The translations under genes and the position numbers were made by a program. From contig CAWEQW010000008.1 in assembly GCA_963811365.1 (NCBI GenBank), positions 496,001 to 560,000 on the forward strand: DNA of 64,000 bases, written 5' to 3'. Positions within the stretch are counted from its first letter, which is position 1; the number at the start of each line of letters is the position of its first letter. Below the pieces are notes generated by a model. That model searched no databases. It was not told where the DNA came from and saw nothing but the letters and a program-made list of their open reading frames with translations. This document shows, one piece after another, positions 34,626 to 43,104 of the stretch. Source of the stretch: CAWEQW01 sp963811365. GTDB taxonomy: Bacteria > Actinomycetota > Actinomycetes > Propionibacteriales > Nocardioidaceae.

Positions 34626-35294
34626 TCAGACCAGGGCTTCCGAGTTCTTCCGCGACTCGAGGATCGCGTCGATCAGACCGTACTGCACCGCGCTCTCGGC
34701 GGTCAGGATCTTGTCCCGCTCGATGTCCCTGCTGACGTCGTCGCGGGTCTTGCCGGTGTGCTCGGCGATCATCGTCTCGAGCAGCTCGCGCATCCGCAGG
34801 ATCTCGTTGGCCTGGATCTCGATGTCGGAGGTCTGGCCGTAGGTGCCCTCGGTGTAGGGCTGGTGGATCAGGATCCGGCTGTTCGGGAGCGCGAGCCGCT
34901 TGCCGGGGGCGCCGGCCGTCAGCAGCACCGCGGCGGCCGAGGCGGCCTGGCCCAGGCAGACGGTCTGGATGTCCGGCTTCACGAACCGCATCGTGTCGTA
35001 GATCGCGGTCAGCGCCGTGAAGGAGCCACCCGGGCTGTTGATGTAGATCTGGATGTCCCGGTCCGGGTCCATCGACTCCAGGCAGAGCAGCTGCGCCATC
35101 ACCGCGTTGGCGATGTCGTCGCTGATCGGCGTACCGAGGAAGATGATCCGGTCCTCGAACAGCTTGCCGTAGGGGTCGATGCGGCGGAACCCGTAGGAGG
35201 TCCGCTCCTCCCACTGCGGGATGTAGTAGTTCATGCTCGGCGACGCCGCCTCGCTCGCGCGCCCGGTCAGGCCGGGGATGTTCGTGCTCGTCAT
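34626..35294 (-). CDS. clpP2: ATP-dependent Clp protease proteolytic subunit 2
   Basis: 222 residues with the serine-protease triad: S119 in GQAASAAAVLL, H144 in RILIHQPY and D190 (DVSRDIERDK). QAAS-type active site and the N-terminus RTSYGFRRIDPYGKLFEDRI are of the actinobacterial ClpP2 type. It forms a mixed tetradecamer with ClpP1. Begins 10 bp after clpP1, so co-transcribed with it. Confidence 0.96.
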   Translation of the reverse strand: MTSTNIPGLTGRASEAASPSMNYYIPQWEERTSYGFRRIDPYGKLFEDRIIFLGTPISDDIANAVMAQLLCLESMDPDRDIQIYINSPGGSFTALTAIYDTMRFVKPDIQTVCLGQAASAAAVLLTAGAPGKRLALPNSRILIHQPYTEGTYGQTSDIEIQANEILRMRELLETMIAEHTGKTRDDVSRDIERDKILTAESAVQYGLIDAILESRKNSEALV

Positions 35295-35304
35295 GCTGGA
35301 TCCC

Positions 35305-35919
35305 TCACTTGTGGGCCGGACGGCCCTGGTCGGCGACCTGGCCGGCGTTGGCCACGACCTTGTCGATGAAGCCGTACTCGAGCGCCTGGTCGGCGGTGAA
35401 CCAGCGGTCCCGGTCGGCGTCCTGCTCGACCTGCTCGAGGGACTGGCCGGTGTGCTCGCTGATCAGCCGGAACAGCACCTGCTTGATGTGCAGCGACTGC
35501 TGGGCCTGGATCTTGATGTCCGACGCGGAGCCGCCCATGCCGCCCGACGGCTGGTGCATCATGATCCGGGCGTGTGGCAGGGCGTAGCGCTTGCCCTGCG
35601 CGCCGGCGCAGAGCAGGAACTGCCCCATCGAGGCCGCCAGCCCCATCCCGACGGTGGCGACGTCGTTGGAGATGTAGTTCATGGTGTCGTAGATGGCCAT
35701 GCCCGCGTCGACCGAGCCGCCGGGGCTGTTGATGTACAAGAAGATGTCCGCCTGGGGGTCCTCGGCGTTCAGCAGCAGCATCTGCGCGCAGATCGCGTTG
35801 GCGTTCTGGTCGCGCACCTCCGAGCCGAGGAAGACGATGCGCTCCTTGAGCAGGCGCTGGTAAATGTGGTCGTCGAGCCCGTAGGACGAGCCGCCGCCGT
35901 TCATCTCGATCTCAGTCAC
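35305..35919 (-). CDS. clpP1: ATP-dependent Clp protease proteolytic subunit 1
   Basis: 204 residues from GTG 35919. Triad: S97 in GLAASMGQFLL, H122 in RIMMHQPSGG, D167. The GLDDHIYQRLLKERIVFLG start is the typical ClpP1 opening. An ATG at 35904 or an upstream reading to 35979 are alternatives; the GTG is preferred because AGGG lies 9-12 nt before it and the ClgR-like operator is then properly upstream. First gene of clpP1-clpP2. Confidence 0.94.
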   Translation of the reverse strand: MTEIEMNGGGSSYGLDDHIYQRLLKERIVFLGSEVRDQNANAICAQMLLLNAEDPQADIFLYINSPGGSVDAGMAIYDTMNYISNDVATVGMGLAASMGQFLLCAGAQGKRYALPHARIMMHQPSGGMGGSASDIKIQAQQSLHIKQVLFRLISEHTGQSLEQVEQDADRDRWFTADQALEYGFIDKVVANAGQVADQGRPAHK

Positions 35920-35970
35920 GTCCACGACCCTAGCCGCATCCTCCGACGCTTCCACGGGCAACCACCCCGT

Positions 35971-35987
35971 GTTCGCCAACAGCGGAC
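35971..35987. promoter_or_regulatory. ClgR-like operator upstream of clpP1P2
   Basis: GTTCGC-CAACA-GCGGAC matches the GTTCGC-N5-GCG motif described for ClgR, the activator of clp genes in Streptomyces and Corynebacterium. It lies 52-68 bp before the clpP1 start, the right distance for an activator. clgR itself is not in the window. Confidence 0.65.
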
Positions 35988-36027
35988 TCCGCGCGCGGCG
36001 CGCCTCGCCCGTGGCCCGGTGAACGGC

Positions 36028-37203
36028 TCAGCCGGTCTGCTCCGGCCCCAGCCAGACGACCAGAGCATCGGCGACCTCCGGGTGGTTCAGCAGGCTGAGG
36101 TGCCCGCCGCGCACGTGCAGCACGTCGGCGTCCGGGAACAGCGCCCGGCCCCGCCACGGCCGGCCGGTCGCGGACGGCAGCCGCACCATCGCGTCGCCGA
36201 GCAGCATGCTGACCGGATGCCGCGGCGACCCGGCCAGCGTCGCGCCCACCAGCCGGTAGCGGGCGTGCCGGAGGTGCTGCAGGTCTGCTGCCAGCCCGCT
36301 GCGCAGGTCGAGGATCCCGGCGGAGCGGTGCTCGAGGATCCGGCCGAACGGCGCCGACTGCGGGAACCGCCCCATCGCGGACGCGCCGACGTGCACGCCG
36401 CGCTCGAGCGGGGCGCCGAGGTGCGGGGTCCCGAGCGTCACCACGTCGGTGACCCGGTCGGCCCAGGAGTGCTCCGCGAGGGTGCGGACCGCACAGGCTG
36501 CCCGGAGCACGAGGCCGCCCATCGAGTGGCCGACCAGCGCGATCCGGCGTACGTCGGTGGGCCAGACGGCCATCAGGTCGTCGAGCAGCCCGGCCAGCGC
36601 CGCGCCGTTCTCGGCGACGGGCAGGCCGGTGTTCGCGCGCAGGTACACCGGTGTCCAGCCGTGGCGCTCGGCGAGCCGGCTTCCGTAGCTGCCGCCGCGG
36701 AGGTGGGCGTCGCGAAACCAGTGCCGGTCGGTCTCGCCCAGGCCGTGCAGGAAGACGACGACGTCGGGGGAGGCCGCGGGGAAGGCGTGCGCGACGCGGT
36801 CCCGCGTGAGTACGACGTCGCGGTGGTCGGCGCGCACCGCCATCCGGACCGTCAGCGGCGACTGCTCCGCGGCGAGCCGGTCGCCGACCCAGCCGTTGAG
36901 CATGCCCACCGTCGAACGGCCGGCACGGGAGCCGTCCAGGCGCGCGCCGAGCCCGCGACGGTCGGCGTGCCGCAGGGCGCGTGCGGTGGCGCGCAGGCCG
37001 ACCGAGACCCCGGCGTACACGGCCGTCGCGACCGGCCGGGGCGCGTCCGAGGGCACTCCGGTCGCGCGGCGGACGCGGCGGGACACCATGTCGTGCACGT
37101 CGCGCACCGCCCCCAGCACCAGGTGCTCGGCGGTGTCGGTCATCAGCGCGGCGACCGCGAGTGCGCCCGCGCCGTCTTGGGTGGGACCTGTCGTCGCGGT
37201 CAT
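36028..37203 (-). CDS. Alpha/beta hydrolase (PGAP1/lipase-like)
   Basis: 391 residues from ATG 37203. The hydrolase core has VVVFLHGLGETDRHW (oxyanion region), the nucleophile elbow GHSMGG, DVVTLGTPHLGAPLERG and a late VRGGHLSLLNHPE giving the catalytic His. The N-terminal 130 residues are helical and may be a lid or membrane-associated domain. Probable esterase or lipase; substrate unknown. An alternative ATG at 37245 precedes it, but a TTGACA hexamer lies between the two, so the internal start is preferred. Same strand as tig and clpP1, loosely placed. Confidence 0.82.
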   Translation of the reverse strand: MTATTGPTQDGAGALAVAALMTDTAEHLVLGAVRDVHDMVSRRVRRATGVPSDAPRPVATAVYAGVSVGLRATARALRHADRRGLGARLDGSRAGRSTVGMLNGWVGDRLAAEQSPLTVRMAVRADHRDVVLTRDRVAHAFPAASPDVVVFLHGLGETDRHWFRDAHLRGGSYGSRLAERHGWTPVYLRANTGLPVAENGAALAGLLDDLMAVWPTDVRRIALVGHSMGGLVLRAACAVRTLAEHSWADRVTDVVTLGTPHLGAPLERGVHVGASAMGRFPQSAPFGRILEHRSAGILDLRSGLAADLQHLRHARYRLVGATLAGSPRHPVSMLLGDAMVRLPSATGRPWRGRALFPDADVLHVRGGHLSLLNHPEVADALVVWLGPEQTG

Positions 37204-37291
37204 CGCGCCAGCATCGGCGCCGTACCGGCGGTATGTCAACGACATCCGCCGCGAGCCGCGGGTTCAGCCGGCCAGACCCGCGGCTCGGCGG

Positions 37292-38698
37292 TCAGGCTTC
37301 GGCGGTCTCGCTCTCGCTCTCGTCGGTCTCGGCCAGCGCCGCCTCCGCAACAGCGGCCTCGGCAGGGTCGCCGATGGTGCCGTCGGGGCGCAGGTTCCTC
37401 AGCTCCACGTGGTTGCCGGAGCCGTCCACGACGTTCGCCGACTCCACCACGGACGCCAGCGCCTTGCCGCGCACGACCTCGGAGACCATCTCCGGGATGT
37501 GGTTGTGCTCCAGCATGTGCTGGACGAACTCCTGCGGGTCCTGGCCGGACTGCTGGGCACGGCGCATGAGGTGCTCCTGGAGCTCGCCCTCGTTGACGCC
37601 GATCTGCTCCTTCTTCACGATCTGGTCGAGCACGAACTGCGCGGCCACCGCGTCACGGACCCGCTTCTCGAGCTCCGCCTCGAACTCGTCGACGGTCTGC
37701 TTCTCGGAGTCGAGGTACTCCTCCATCGTCATGCCGGCGTACTCGAGCTGCTGGGTGACGTTCTCCTTGCGCGCGGCGAGCTCGGCGTCGACGACCGCCT
37801 CCGGCAGAGGTACGTCGACGAGCTCGAGGAGCTTCTCGAGGACCGCGTCCCGCGCAGCGGCAGCCTGTTCGAGCCGCTTGCCGCGCTCGAGCCGCACCCG
37901 GACGTCGTCGGTGAGCTCCTCGACGGTGTCGAACTCCGAGGCGGTCTGGGCGAAGTCGTCGTCGAGCTCGGGGAGCTCCTGCTCCTTGACCCCGCTGATC
38001 GTGACCTCGACGTCGACGTCCTCGCCGGCCTCCTCGCCACCGACCAGCTGCGAGACGAACGTCCGGGTGTCCCCGGCGGCCATCCCGGTCAGCGTCTCGT
38101 CGAGCCCGTCGAGCATCCCGCCGCGCCCGACCTGGTAGCTCATCCCCGCGACCTCGGCGCCCTCGACGACCTGGCCGTCACGGGTGGCCTTGAGGTCCAT
38201 CACCACGAAGTCGCCGTCCGCGGCGGCGCGGTCGACCTCGTTGAGGGTCGCGAACCGCTCGCGAAGGCTCTGCACCTGCTCCTCGACGTCCTGGTCGCTC
38301 ACCGTCACGTCGTCGACGGTCACCTCGAGGCCGTCGTACGCGGGCAGCTCGATCTCCGGGCGCACGTCCATCTCCGCGGTGAACTCCAGCGCCTCGTTGT
38401 CCTCGAACTTCGTGATGTCGATCTCCGGCTGCGCCAACGGCTCGAGGTCGTTGGCCTGCAGCGCCTGGACGTACAGCTGTGGCAGCGCCTCGTTGATCGC
38501 CTCGTCGAGCACCGCACCGCGGCCGACCTGCCGGTCGATCACCATCGGCGGGACCTTCCCGCGGCGGAAGCCGGGGACGTTGATCTGCTGGGCGATCTTC
38601 TTGTACGCCGCGTCGAGGCTCGGCCTGAGCTCCTCGAAGGGCACCTCGACGGTGAGCTTGGCCCGGGTCGGGGTCAACGTCTCCACGGCGCTCTTCAC
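37292..38698 (-). CDS. tig: Trigger factor
   Basis: 468 residues: the ribosome-binding tail with the signature GFRRGKVPPMVID (about 44-56), a central FKBP-like peptidyl-prolyl isomerase domain (ADGDFVVMDLKATRDG to GGEEAGEDVDVEVTI), and a C-terminal helical chaperone domain ending in an acidic Ala/Glu tail. It binds nascent chains at the exit tunnel. Start GTG 38698 has GAGGAG 8 nt upstream. Precedes the Clp genes, a conserved order. Confidence 0.97.
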   Translation of the reverse strand: MKSAVETLTPTRAKLTVEVPFEELRPSLDAAYKKIAQQINVPGFRRGKVPPMVIDRQVGRGAVLDEAINEALPQLYVQALQANDLEPLAQPEIDITKFEDNEALEFTAEMDVRPEIELPAYDGLEVTVDDVTVSDQDVEEQVQSLRERFATLNEVDRAAADGDFVVMDLKATRDGQVVEGAEVAGMSYQVGRGGMLDGLDETLTGMAAGDTRTFVSQLVGGEEAGEDVDVEVTISGVKEQELPELDDDFAQTASEFDTVEELTDDVRVRLERGKRLEQAAAARDAVLEKLLELVDVPLPEAVVDAELAARKENVTQQLEYAGMTMEEYLDSEKQTVDEFEAELEKRVRDAVAAQFVLDQIVKKEQIGVNEGELQEHLMRRAQQSGQDPQEFVQHMLEHNHIPEMVSEVVRGKALASVVESANVVDGSGNHVELRNLRPDGTIGDPAEAAVAEAALAETDESESETAEA

Positions 38699-38783
38699 AG
38701 GTGTGTCTCCTCAATAGTGTTCGGATGTGCACGCACCCACCGACCCGGAGCAGCGTCGGAACGCCGCCTCGAAGCGCTGAGCA

Positions 38784-38859
38784 TGGTCGGGGCGACAGGA
38801 CTCGAACCTGCGGTCTCCTGCTCCCAAAGCAGGCGCGCTAGCCACTACGCTACGCCCCG
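38784..38859 (-). tRNA. tRNA-Pro (anticodon UGG)
   Basis: Acceptor arms CGGGGCG/CGCCCCG, T-arm GGTTCGAGTCC and anticodon stem CCTGC/GCAGG around loop TTTGGGA give anticodon TGG. CCA is encoded (38784-38786). It lies upstream of tig on the same strand. Confidence 0.96.
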
Positions 38860-39028
38860 GTGCCCCACGAGCGGAGCCCCCGGGAGTCTAGTGGACAGGC
38901 CCGGTCTCGCCCCAATCGTCACCCACCTGTCCAGGCGCCGCGGTGGCTGCTGAGCCGATTGGGACCGCTGAACCGTCCTGTGGCACGATTGGTGGCGCTC
39001 CAGGCCGCCCGAGGACGGTCGGACGCGT

Positions 39029-39102
39029 GCGGATGTAGCTCAATGGTAGAGCCCTAGTCTTCCAAACTAGCTACGCGGGTTCGATTCCCGTCATCCGCTC
39101 CA
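39029..39102 (+). tRNA. tRNA-Gly (anticodon UCC)
   Basis: Acceptor arms GCGGATG/CATCCGC, D-arm GTAGCTCAATGGTAGAGC, anticodon stem CTAGT/ACTAG around loop CTTCCAA (anticodon TCC) and T-arm GCGGGTTCGATTCCCGT. CCA is encoded at 39100-39102. Its 3' end is repeated at 40480-40507 beyond the IS element. Confidence 0.97.
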
Positions 39103-39124
39103 CTGTGATGTCTCAGGACATCGT

Positions 39125-39168
39125 GGAGGGCCGAACCCAATAGACGTGGGTTCGGCCCTCCTTCGTTT
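39125..39168. terminator. Strong 15-bp stem-loop after tRNA-Gly
   Basis: GGAGGGCCGAACCCA (39125-39139) pairs perfectly with TGGGTTCGGCCCTCC (39147-39161), loop 7 nt. On the plus strand it is followed by TTCGTTT, so it would end the tRNA-Gly transcript; on the minus strand it follows the transposase stop at 39168. Confidence 0.8.
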
Positions 39169-40376
39169 CAGCGCCTCGGGCCGGGTGGTCGGCCGGTGCC
39201 TTGGTAGCGCTTGGATGGGTCGAGGACGAGCTCGCGGAGGAGCTCGCCGGTGGCGGCGTCGATGATGCGGATGTCGAGGTCCTGGGCCAGGACGAGGACG
39301 CGGGTTCCGGTGTGGGTTCGGCCGATGCCGATGGAGTAGAGCTGGCCGTGGTAGCGCAGGGTGATCTTGCCGGCTTTGTCGATGCGGTCGTGGCGGACCC
39401 GGTCGTGGGTGTCGTTGTCGCGGTCGCCGGTCGGGGCGCGCCTTGGGGCGGGTGGTGTAGACGGTGGCCGGGGTCGCCCGGTGCGGTAGCGAGCGGTGGG
39501 GCCGGTGCTCGTTGTATTCCTCGACGAAGGCGTCGAGGAGGGCCTGGAGGTCGTCGATCGTGGACGGCTGGTCGGGCTGGGCGCGCAGCCACTTCTTCAT
39601 CGTCTGCTGGAACCGTTCGACCTTGCCTTGGGTGGTGGGGTGGTTGGGTCGCCCGTTCTTCTGGACCACGTTGAGTCGTCGTAGTTCGGTCTCGAAGCGT
39701 GCGTTGCGGCCACCCTTGCCCCCGGAGAGCCGGGTGGTGAACACCATCCCGTTGTCGGTCAGCGTGGAGGCGGGAATCCCGTGTTCTGCAACGGTTTGGC
39801 GGAAGGTGGCCAGCACGATGGGGCCGGTGACCCGGACGTGGGCGGTGACCGAGAGGGCGTAGCGGGAGCAGTCGTCGAGCCAGGTCAGGATCTCGGTGTC
39901 GGCGCTGGGTCGGCCGTCGGGGCGGGTGAGCCGGTAGTGGGTGAAGTCGGCTCTGCCAGGTCTCGTTCGGCATCTCGGCGGCGAACCGGATGTAGGAGGA
40001 TTTCGGCTTCTTCTTCGGCTCCGGGACCACCAGGCCGTGACTGGTCAGGTAGCGCGAGATCGTCGCCCTGGACACCGCGACCGAGTGGTGGTGCTCGAGG
40101 TGCCACCTGATGGTGTCGGGGCCGGCGTCCAGGCCGGTGGCGGTCAGCTTCTCGCGGAGCTCGAGGATCAGGTCGACGATCTCGGTCGGGTGTGCGTTCG
40201 CGGACCGTCTTCGGCCGACGGGAGCGGGGCTCGAAGGCAGCCTCGCCCTCGTCGTCGGTAGCGGGCCAGGAGCTCGAAGAGCCAGGACTGGGAGACGCCG
40301 TACGGGGCGGCGACTTCGGCGGACGGATCGGTTCTCGATCACCACGGCGGTGATCACCAGTCTGGTTGATTGACAT
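39168..40376 (-). pseudogene. IS481-like transposase, multiply frameshifted
   Basis: Fragments in three frames assemble into one transposase. It starts at ATG 40376 (MSINQT), with RLVITAVVIENRSV, EGEAAFEPRSRRPKT and HPTEIVDLILELREKLTATG (helix-turn-helix arm), then NETWQ, then the integrase core TLTDNGMVFTTRLSGGKGG and TTQGKVERFQQTMKKWLRA with the DDE glutamate, then the C-terminal beta domain to TGRPPGPRR at the stop. Frame changes are needed near 40330, 40255, 40195, 39955 and 39440. It is inactive as it stands. Confidence 0.85.
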
Positions 40377-40414
40377 CCCCGCACGCTCGGAGCGCGGCCA
40401 TCAGGCTACTCCGG

Positions 40415-40479
40415 GATGTCTCGCGACATCAGTCCAGGATGTCTTGAGACATGCGTCCAGGATGTCCTGAACCAGCACA
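40415..40479. repeat. Three tandem 23-bp units at the IS right end
   Basis: Units start at 40415, 40438 and 40461, each beginning GATGTC(T/C) and the first two ending GTCCAG. Each contains a small palindrome (for example GATGTCTCGCGACATC). They probably are transposase-binding sites; only one such unit is present at the left end. Confidence 0.8.
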
Positions 40480-40507
40480 CCGTCATCCGCTCCACCGTCA
40501 TCCGCTC
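40480..40507 (+). repeat. Two further copies of the tRNA-Gly 3' end
   Basis: CCGTCATCCGCTCCAC at 40480-40495 is identical to 39088-39103, which is the tRNA-Gly 3' end with CCA. It is followed at once by CCGTCATCCGCTC (40495-40507). Direct repeats of a tRNA 3' end are typical attachment-site scars. Confidence 0.85.
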
Positions 40508-40982
40508 GCTCCGGTCGTGCGTCGCGCATCCCGGCGCCGAGGAACGGCCCGAAGTGGCCCGCCGCGGTCGGCGACATCGGGCTGGTAGCCGGTCGCGAGG
40601 AACACCCGGTCCACCTCGAGCAGCGTGCCGTCGTGGAGGGTGACCCGCACCGACCCGTCGGCCAGCCGGTCGACGAGTGGCATCACCCAGCTCCAGTCGG
40701 ACGCGGCGAAGACCGGGGAGTCGTGCCGGTGCACGACGTCGACGGACCTGGCCCCGGCCTCCACGAGCAGCGCGGCCCACTCGAAAGGCGCTCTGCCGTC
40801 CGCCGAGTGCCAGTCGCTCGCGGAGCGGAGCAGCATGCCCCGCGGCATGCCTCCAACGACATCGGTCGTCCCACGACGAGGTAGCCGAGGTCACGGTGCC
40901 CCGCCTCGGCGGCGAGCGCGAGCCCGAAGGGTCCGGCGCCGACGACCTGTACGTGCGTCCGCGGTTCTCCCGGCGGGCGCCG
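40498..40982 (-). pseudogene. FAD/NAD(P)-binding oxidoreductase remnant
   Basis: A dinucleotide-binding start (VQVVGAGPFGLALAAEAGH) breaks after VVGRPMS and resumes in another frame with MPRGMLLRSASDWH, a known flavoprotein motif, then FAASDWSWVMPLVDRL and VDRVFLATGYQPDV. No start codon fits the N-terminus, the middle is shortened, and the C-terminus runs into the tRNA-end repeats. This is a gene truncated by the rearrangement at the tRNA-Gly/IS locus. Confidence 0.78.
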
Positions 40983-41022
40983 CGGGGCGACCGCAGACGG
41001 ACGTGTCGAGCGGCGGCAGGCG

Positions 41023-42156
41023 TCAGCGGCGGTGCAGCAGCAGGAGCGCGCGGTCGTCGTTCATCGACTCGAGCCGGTCGATCAGCCGCCGGGCGCCGCG
41101 GTCGAACCCGCCGCGCAACAGCCGCTCGCCCTGGCCGAGCAGCTTGTCGATGCCGAGCGCGATGTCCCGCTGCGGCGTCTCGACGAGACCGTCGGTGTAG
41201 AGCAGCAGCGCGTCCCCGCGCTGGATGCTGCCGCGAACCGGAGTGAACGTGGCGTCCGGGAGCAGTCCGAGCACCGGACCCTCCGTCTCGTGCACCACCC
41301 AGCGACCGGAGCCGGCCTTGAGCTGCACGGCCGGAGGGTGTCCTGCCGACCGCAGCTCGAAGGCGCCGCTGACCAGGTCCAGCGCGAGGTGCACGGCGGT
41401 CGCGAACCCCTCGGTCCAGTCCTGCCGCAGCAGGTAGTCGTTCGCGGCGGGCAGGAACCCCTCCGCAGGCAGTGCGTTGAGCAGCCCGCCGAACGCGCCG
41501 GAGAGCAGCAGTGCCCTGGTCCCGGCCTGCTGCCCCTTGCCGGAGACGTCGACCACCGCGACCTGGAGGAAGCGCTCGTCGCGGCTGAGTGCGGCGACCA
41601 TGAAGTCGCCGGCGAACGACGACCCGCCTGCCGAGCGCATCACCGCCTCGGCGTACCAGGAGGACGGCAGGTCCGGCATCCTGCCCTGCTTGCTGATCCG
41701 GTCGCGGAGGTCGACGAGCATCGACTCCCCCGTCGTGCCCGCGACGCCCAACCGGGCCCGGCGCGAGGAGGACACCATGATCACCAGGCCGACCAGGAAG
41801 ACGACGGCAAGCCCGGCGAACCGTCTGCTGTCGAGCTGGTCGGCCGGGTCGGTGGCCACCACGACGACCAGGACGCCGAGCTGGTAGCCGACGAACCAGG
41901 GCAGCACCCGCGGCGAGAGCAGGAGGTAGGCGAGCACGATCGGCACGATCGTGGCACTGGCCGGGACCGTGGTGGTCCAGAGCGCCAGAGCGACGCCCAC
42001 GACCGTCGCCAGCAGGAGCAGCGGCAGCAGGAGCGACCACTCCGACTCCCGGAGCCGGCGGACCAGCCGGCTCCACCGCCGGCCCAGCCACCGCCGACGC
42101 AGCGGCCGACGCCCCGCGCGGGAGCTCAGCCCCTGCGAGGGGTACCCGGGAGCCAT
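41023..42156 (-). CDS. Membrane PP2C-type (SpoIIE/RsbU-like) serine phosphatase
   Basis: 377 residues. Four or more membrane helices in the first 130 residues, then a SpoIIE phosphatase domain: SSFAGDFMVAALSRDERFLQ, metal-binding VAVVDVSGKGQQAG, LRSAGHPPAVQL and LLLYTDGLVETPQ. Such enzymes dephosphorylate anti-sigma antagonists in partner-switching pathways. No sigma, anti-sigma or antagonist gene is adjacent, so the target is unknown. The standard GGDWYD motif is replaced by AGDFM, retaining the Asp. Confidence 0.9.
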   Translation of the reverse strand: MAPGYPSQGLSSRAGRRPLRRRWLGRRWSRLVRRLRESEWSLLLPLLLLATVVGVALALWTTTVPASATIVPIVLAYLLLSPRVLPWFVGYQLGVLVVVVATDPADQLDSRRFAGLAVVFLVGLVIMVSSSRRARLGVAGTTGESMLVDLRDRISKQGRMPDLPSSWYAEAVMRSAGGSSFAGDFMVAALSRDERFLQVAVVDVSGKGQQAGTRALLLSGAFGGLLNALPAEGFLPAANDYLLRQDWTEGFATAVHLALDLVSGAFELRSAGHPPAVQLKAGSGRWVVHETEGPVLGLLPDATFTPVRGSIQRGDALLLYTDGLVETPQRDIALGIDKLLGQGERLLRGGFDRGARRLIDRLESMNDDRALLLLHRR

Positions 42157-42237
42157 GACCGCACCCTAATGTGCGACGCGGGCGGTGCGTGACTGTTCTG
42201 CCGCCCCCACGCCAGCGGATCCGGCGCGGCGCCGAGG

Positions 42238-43101
42238 TCACGGTCCCGGACGGCTGGCGCGCGCCCGGGACCGGAACACCGGCTGGCAGCGCGGGCACCA
42301 GAAGAGGTTGCGTCCGGCGAGCTCCCGGGTGCGGACGCGGGCGCCGCAGACGTGGCAGAGCCGGCCGTCCCGGCGGTAGACGTAGACCTCTCCGCCGTGG
42401 TCGTCCTTGCGCGGGTCGCGTCCCATCGCCTCCGGCGTGTGCTCGGCGTGCACGGTGTCGATGCGGCCGGTGCGGACCCCCTCGGCCATCAGCTCGACGA
42501 GGTCGCGCCAGATGCTCTCGAACTGGCCGCGGCGCAGGGTGTTGCCGGGCCGCAGAGGATGCATCCGGTGCCGGAACAGCACCTCGGCGCGGTACACGTT
42601 GCCGACTCCAGCGAGGACGGCCTGGTCCATCAGCAGCGCACCGATCGGCGCCCTGCTGCGCTGCACCCGCTCCCAGGCGCGCGTCCAGTCGGCGTCCGCG
42701 CGCAGCGGGTCGGGACCGAGCCGGTCGAGGACCTGCTGCCGTTGCGCTGCGGTGAGCAGCTCGCAGGCCGTGGCACCGCGGAGGTCGGCGTACGCCGGCT
42801 GCCCGGTCACTCGACCCGGCGACACCAGCCGGAGGCGCACCTGGCCGACCGGCGGCGGCGCCTCGCCGACCCGGATGTCGAAGCGTCCGTAGAGCCCGAG
42901 GTGCACGTGCACGTAGCGCTCGCCCGCGAAGGCGACGAACAGGTGCTTGCCCGACGACTCGGCGTCGAGGAGCGTCGTCGCGTCGAGCAGCGCGGCCGAG
43001 TCGGCGAACCTGCCCTGCGGGCTGGAGACGCGCACCGCCTCGCCGGCGAAGTGCTCGCGGACCTCGCGCGCGAGCCGGTAGAGCGTGTGTCCCTCCGGCA
43101 C
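42238..43101 (-). CDS. Fpg/Nei family DNA glycosylase
   Basis: 287 residues beginning MPEGHTL: the N-terminal Pro2 and Glu3 are the catalytic residues of the family. H2TH region QAVLAGVGNVYRAEVLF and a C-terminal zinc finger (CHVCGARV...WCPRC) are intact. It removes oxidised bases and nicks the strand (AP lyase). It resembles the mycobacterial enzyme encoded next to rpiB, and rpiB is directly upstream here with a 3-bp gap. Nei-type rather than MutM is preferred because of the GHTL start. Confidence 0.94.
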   Translation of the reverse strand: MPEGHTLYRLAREVREHFAGEAVRVSSPQGRFADSAALLDATTLLDAESSGKHLFVAFAGERYVHVHLGLYGRFDIRVGEAPPPVGQVRLRLVSPGRVTGQPAYADLRGATACELLTAAQRQQVLDRLGPDPLRADADWTRAWERVQRSRAPIGALLMDQAVLAGVGNVYRAEVLFRHRMHPLRPGNTLRRGQFESIWRDLVELMAEGVRTGRIDTVHAEHTPEAMGRDPRKDDHGGEVYVYRRDGRLCHVCGARVRTRELAGRNLFWCPRCQPVFRSRARASRPGP

Positions 43102-43104
43102 GGC

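Larger units (their letters stand above)
39104..40479 (-). mobile_element. Decayed IS481-like insertion sequence at tRNA-Gly
   Basis: The left end TGTGATGTCTCAGGACATC (39104-39122) is an imperfect inverted match of the right end GATGTCCTGAACCAGCACA (40461-40479). Between them lies one DDE transposase with several frame breaks. The element sits immediately after the tRNA-Gly CCA, and copies of the tRNA 3' end flank its far side. Confidence 0.75.

Noticed and set aside
37203..37245. Longer start (ATG 37245) for the alpha/beta hydrolase
   Set aside because: A TTGACA hexamer lies between the two ATGs and the extra residues are not conserved-looking; uncertain.
38784..39102. tRNA-Pro and tRNA-Gly as an array pointing to a prophage
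   Set aside because: They are on opposite strands with no phage genes near; only tRNA-Gly shows an integration-like scar.
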